From Phylloscopus collybita (taxonomy: Eukaryota; Chordata; Aves; Passeriformes; Phylloscopidae): DNA of 64,000 nucleotides. Under the pieces are notes generated by a model. That model was given only the letters and a program-made list of their open reading frames with translations. It made no database searches and was not told the origin of the DNA. The stretch lies in NCBI GenBank assembly GCA_027886175.1, contig JAJNNQ010000009.1:8290501-8354500 (forward strand). Reading direction: 5' to 3'. Made by a program: the position numbers and the translations under genes. How positions within the stretch are numbered: position 1 is the stretch's first letter; every line of letters begins with the position of its first letter. Positions 59,918-64,000 of this stretch are shown here, piece by piece.

Positions 59918-62900
59918 CTTGACAAGGTTGTCTTTATAGAACAGCTTGTTCTGGATTGTGTGAGAACAAGACCAAGTCCCATATCAGAAAGATGGGGATC
60001 TAAATTAGGGTTTCTAAAAAGAGGGAAATTTATGAGGCTCAGTTCTTGGGCAGTGGAGGAACAAGGCAAGCTTAATATTTATTAGTCCAAGGTCAGAGGT
60101 TGTCTTAGGTAGGGTCAGAATTGGACACAGGATTGCCCTGTGCTGTTCTGATTCTACAAATTACTTGTCTCCAGCTTTGTAGAGACACATGGATTTGGCA
60201 ATTTACTGTGTAGGGTATTTTTTCAGCTAGATGTGAAAGGCAGGCTTTATGGGTAATTCTGTAGGGTTTTGCTTGTTTGTTTGGGATTCTTGTTGTTAAG
60301 GTTCTTTCTACTTTTTCCCCCCTTCTTTTTCTTCTTTTCACTTTTTTTTTTTAAGCAGACAAAAAGTCTATGTGGCTCATGAAATAAATCAACACTTGGA
60401 AACTTCTCTTTGAGCTCAGTTATTAACTGCTAAATGATTTTCAAAGCAGGTCTGCTTCCTATTTTTTCCATTTCCAAATATAAAACGTGTCACTATTCTG
60501 TCTTGTGTGTTAAGATGTTAGATCAATATCTGAATAATTAAATGCAGCAGGACAATGAACAGTTTAATTAGCCTTGAGGTTTTCAGAGTATTAGCTATTA
60601 AAACTAAGTAGGAAAATTGGCTTACTCTGAAGCCTTTTATTTATAAATTGCGACTTGGCAGAAGTACAGATCTAAGTTTAGTGTGCATTTGGATTGTGCA
60701 ACACAGGACTGCTAGGAGAAGCTCTTAATCCACCTGGACCTCAGCAGTGGTTTCTGTCTGAGATGGATTACCTGCACTATGCTCTCACAACACCTGCGAG
60801 CAGCCCAAGGGGTTCGGCAGCCCCAGAACCATTTCAGAGTTGTTTTACACCACGGATCTCACCTGTGCTCCACTTCAAATAAACTTTTAGTGAGAAATGA
60901 GAAAAACACAACCATCAGGCTGTGTTGAGAGCACTTTGCAGAGTGTGTTGTGCTTGGTCAGGGGAGGGATGTAGCCTCGAGGTGCACTGTGAAAAGGTCT
61001 TCAGTTACACCAAACTCTGCCCTGGTGTTTAAGCAATTAAAAGGTATCTACGCATCATGTCTCCAGTCAAGGATTAGCAAAGATGTTCCTCTGTGTCATC
61101 TTATTTTCACCTATGTTTTGCTTACATTAATTGCAGCTTCAAGTAAATACAGTCACACATTCTGAAAGAACGTTAGAAGAGGAAACTAAAGCGGTGGGGA
61201 GAGAAATATTTTATATGCTTTTAAAATCAGTGCAGAATGACCAGACACTTTTCTTATTGACTTAATTTACACAAGGAAAAGATGCAAAACTCTGATTCCT
61301 GCTGGCAAAAATTCTTTTCCATGCACTGCCTTGGAAGTGTACTTTTTCATACCAAGGAAGGCTGGCTGAATGTGCACATGGAAGAAACATCAGAAAAGAC
61401 TGCAGAACAGAAATAAGTCCAAAACAAAGAACATGTGGCCTAGAGTCAAAAATCACTACCTTGAAATGGGTCAGATCCAGAACATTCCAGCTCAAGGAAA
61501 GGCACAATTTTATAGTTTCTTTCTTCAGATTTCATTCAAATCCAAACAGCTCTTGTTAAATGGAAGCCATATAAACTTATATACCAGTCAAAACTTTCCC
61601 CAGATTCAAACTCTGTGAAAGACAGCCTTGAGATTTTGATGATTCTTCTCTTAATCATGCTGATTGTGGTAAAATTTTAAATAATCTGCATCTATATATC
61701 CTGATTTATATCTGATTAGGTAGAGATGCAGTAACTGGCATTTATCAGTGTTTGCAAAATTGGTAGTAGCAAACTGATCGAGAATATTAATCTGAATTTA
61801 AATTTAAACTAAAGAATCTCTAAGTCCTTGTCAGGTGTCAGGTTCCCAAAGCTCCCTAAGTACAGAGGATCAGCAAGATGCAAGTACTTCTGAAATCCTC
61901 ATTGATCCTTCCCATCCATCATTAGATTTGCTTCTTATGGAAAGAAGTAGTTCATATTTCTCAAGGATAACCTGCACTTTAATTTATACCTCATAAGGCT
62001 AAGGTATCTCTTCTTTGTGTCAGATGTCAGTGGATTTGGGTTTTTTTGTTTGGTTGGTTTGGTTTTAAACTGGTATTAGTAGATATATGAAAAAGGAAAA
62101 CTTGTGTGCAGGAACACTGAATTTCAGCACAGGAGAGAAAGCAACAACCCAGCATCAGGCAAGAAGATGCTTGCTCTTTTTGGCTCTGAATCATGATCTC
62201 CTTTTAATGCTCTGTTGATCTCAGAGGTGGGTGCCCACAAGACTTGCTGGATCAACACAAAAAAAGTCAAAGGAAATATTTCATTTTCACACCATTTTTT
62301 TCTGAATTGAACACATAACCAAATGTAGTTAACTCAGAATAGTATAGTTGTTGCACTTAATAAAACAATTTAAATTATGGTGGAAATGAAGAGTTCCAGA
62401 TGAACCAATTGTTTTTTATTCCTGTGGACTAAAAGAACAACAAATCTAAGCAAATTTAATCTGCTGTGTTTTTTATCCTCAATTGAACTTTACTTTGACT
62501 TCACTGTACCATGTAGTAATTTGGTCAAAATCATAGAAAACTTGCCTTTTATGCTGCCATGCAGCTTTGTACTGACATGGTTTTGAGGTTCTCTGCATAC
62601 ATTTTTAAGGATAAGCTAAAGATGGAGTGATGAGTCAGGTCCTTGGTCTGCTTCTGCTGTTCTTCACACTAAAAGGCACAAATAGAGGAAGGGGGAAAGG
62701 TTATCGTGGCCAAACAAGATAAAAACAACCAGAATATGAAGAAATAAAGGTGGATTTCTTTTCAACCTGCATCAAACAGCTACAAGTTAGGTGTTTGGTT
62801 TAATGTTCAGCAATTTTGGCAGCACTTGCAGTATCATCCCTGCCAAGTAGGGATGCACAGAGAGGGGAAACACATGACCCTCTACAGGTGTCCCTCTTGC

Positions 62901-64000
62901 CTCTCTGCACAGTAAAAGTCAAGACAATCTCTCAGACTTGACATCTGACTTCTGTCCAGCTCCTGCCCCGGGTGGGGACCATGAGGCATTGGAAGGATGT
63001 GCTTGCTGCTGTGGAGAGCCACCTCGTTTAACACACACATCCTCCATCCCAGCAAACCCTGTGGAGACTTGGTGTGGAGCCCTGGAGGTGGCCAGGCTTC
63101 TGGCCTGACAGCCAAGAGGTACTGATAAGATCTGGCCAAGTCTGGCTATCATGGCTGTCAAATGGTCCGTTGTGAGAGCAAAACCTGTGCTTGGTGTCTT
63201 AGCAATTGTAAGCAGCTGCTGGGATTTTTTTCCCTCTTGCTAAATGGGAGAGGACAGCTCCTCAAGCCTGACCAAGCCTGGGTGACCCTTCAGGGCTGCC
63301 AAGGGGATCGAATCTGCCTCACCCTAAGCAAGGAGCAAGGCAGGGTCAGGCGAGCTCTGCCAAAGGTGGAGGCAGAGCACATCATGTTTCAGCAGCTCTG
63401 AGAAACACAGCAGAGCATTTTACCTGCTGACAGCTCCACAGAAGACCCCAAGCTCCTGCTGCAGAGGGCTGCCAAAAGCCCCAGGTGCTGGCATCCTTCC
63501 AGCTGCTTCCCCTCTGCTCTTTTCCCTGCTGACCTGTTCAGGCAGTGAGAAAGTAGATGGGAATGAGGGAAAGACTTCCCAGCTCATTTGGTTCCCCCTT
63601 TGACAAGGTAGACGTATTCCATGCGTTATCTGCATGGGGTCATTCAGATCTGTGAGGAAGCACCGTTTCAGATCACCTGGTATAAGCTTCTGAAAAGTTC
63701 CTCTTGTGCACCTCGAAAGCCCAGTTGCTGTGAACCTGAAAAGTGGATATCTGAAAAAAGTGGCTCTGGGATACAAGGGATGTAAGTGTCAACCCTTCAA
63801 CCCCAACTTGTCAAATGTTGTTCTCCTTTACTGCATGGAAGCTTCACTTAAGCACAAGCTTGTTTGCTTATTTATTAAGTACATATGTTTTATGGAGTCT
63901 GTGATCTGCAGAAAACATTCCAGCTTTTGGACCCAAGGGCAAAATCCTTCTTTCCAATCTTTACAGACGATCTTTATGCTGAAATTTTGCTCTTCCTAAG
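59918..64000. other. No gene seen
   Basis: Unique AT-rich sequence. A short G/T simple stretch lies at 62037-62069. Open frames at 60694-60882, 62882-63161 and 63420-63776 have no recognisable domain. Confidence 0.5.

Noticed and set aside
1..64000. CRISPR arrays, bacterial operons, phage or plasmid features
   Set aside because: No spaced short repeats, no dense coding and no bacterial signals; all repeat content is of vertebrate type.

Overview
This looks like a piece of a bird genome, either a gene desert or a very large intron. The main evidence is repeats. Five places carry pieces of chicken-repeat-1-type (CR1) LINEs in both orientations, most of them 3' ends; some keep remnants of the ATTCTATGATT-type terminal repeat. 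There are also two decayed solo LTRs of an avian endogenous-retrovirus family. Dinucleotide and pentanucleotide repeats, long A-runs and GC-rich CpG clusters fit a vertebrate nucleus; there are no bacterial-style operons, ribosome binding sites or dense coding. The order of bird cannot be read from this window.

No protein-coding gene could be identified on either strand. The long open frames at 21.5-22.0 kb, 53.7-54.7 kb and 54.9-56.2 kb arise from simple repeats or CpG-rich sequence that happens to lack stop codons. Two short coding-like stretches are listed at low confidence: 18521-18671 (minus) and 57003-57127 (plus).

Layout. 1-9.5 kb: AT-rich non-coding sequence with one 0.5 kb CR1, one solo LTR and one CR1 tail at 3.0-4.2 kb. 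9.5-13 kb: a GA decamer array and an AC-rich patch. 13.0-15.6 kb: a decayed non-LTR reverse transcriptase relic, then a ~290 bp sequence present twice in direct orientation 1.6 kb apart. 18.9-24.5 kb: CpG-rich, repeat-poor, possibly a promoter or enhancer domain, containing ten uninterrupted GGGGCC units. 26.2-27.9 kb: nested CR1 fragments and a second solo LTR. 28-39 kb: mostly unique sequence. 39.1-42.4 kb: a CR1 tail, a small CpG cluster, C13 plus a (TTTTA)n array, an A28 run and a CpG-bearing stretch. 46.3 kb: a tRNA-like sequence. 53.5-56.0 kb: a second CpG-rich block containing A44-(GGAGAA)11-(AAAGG)41, a 329 bp tract with no pyrimidine, and a ~650 bp GGGACAC-type minisatellite. 56-64 kb: unique AT-rich sequence with A-runs of 47 and 43.

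No genes are seen working together. The notable content is structural: unstable repeat classes inside CpG-rich DNA, layered retroelement insertions and many short tandem duplications. No new biological system was found.
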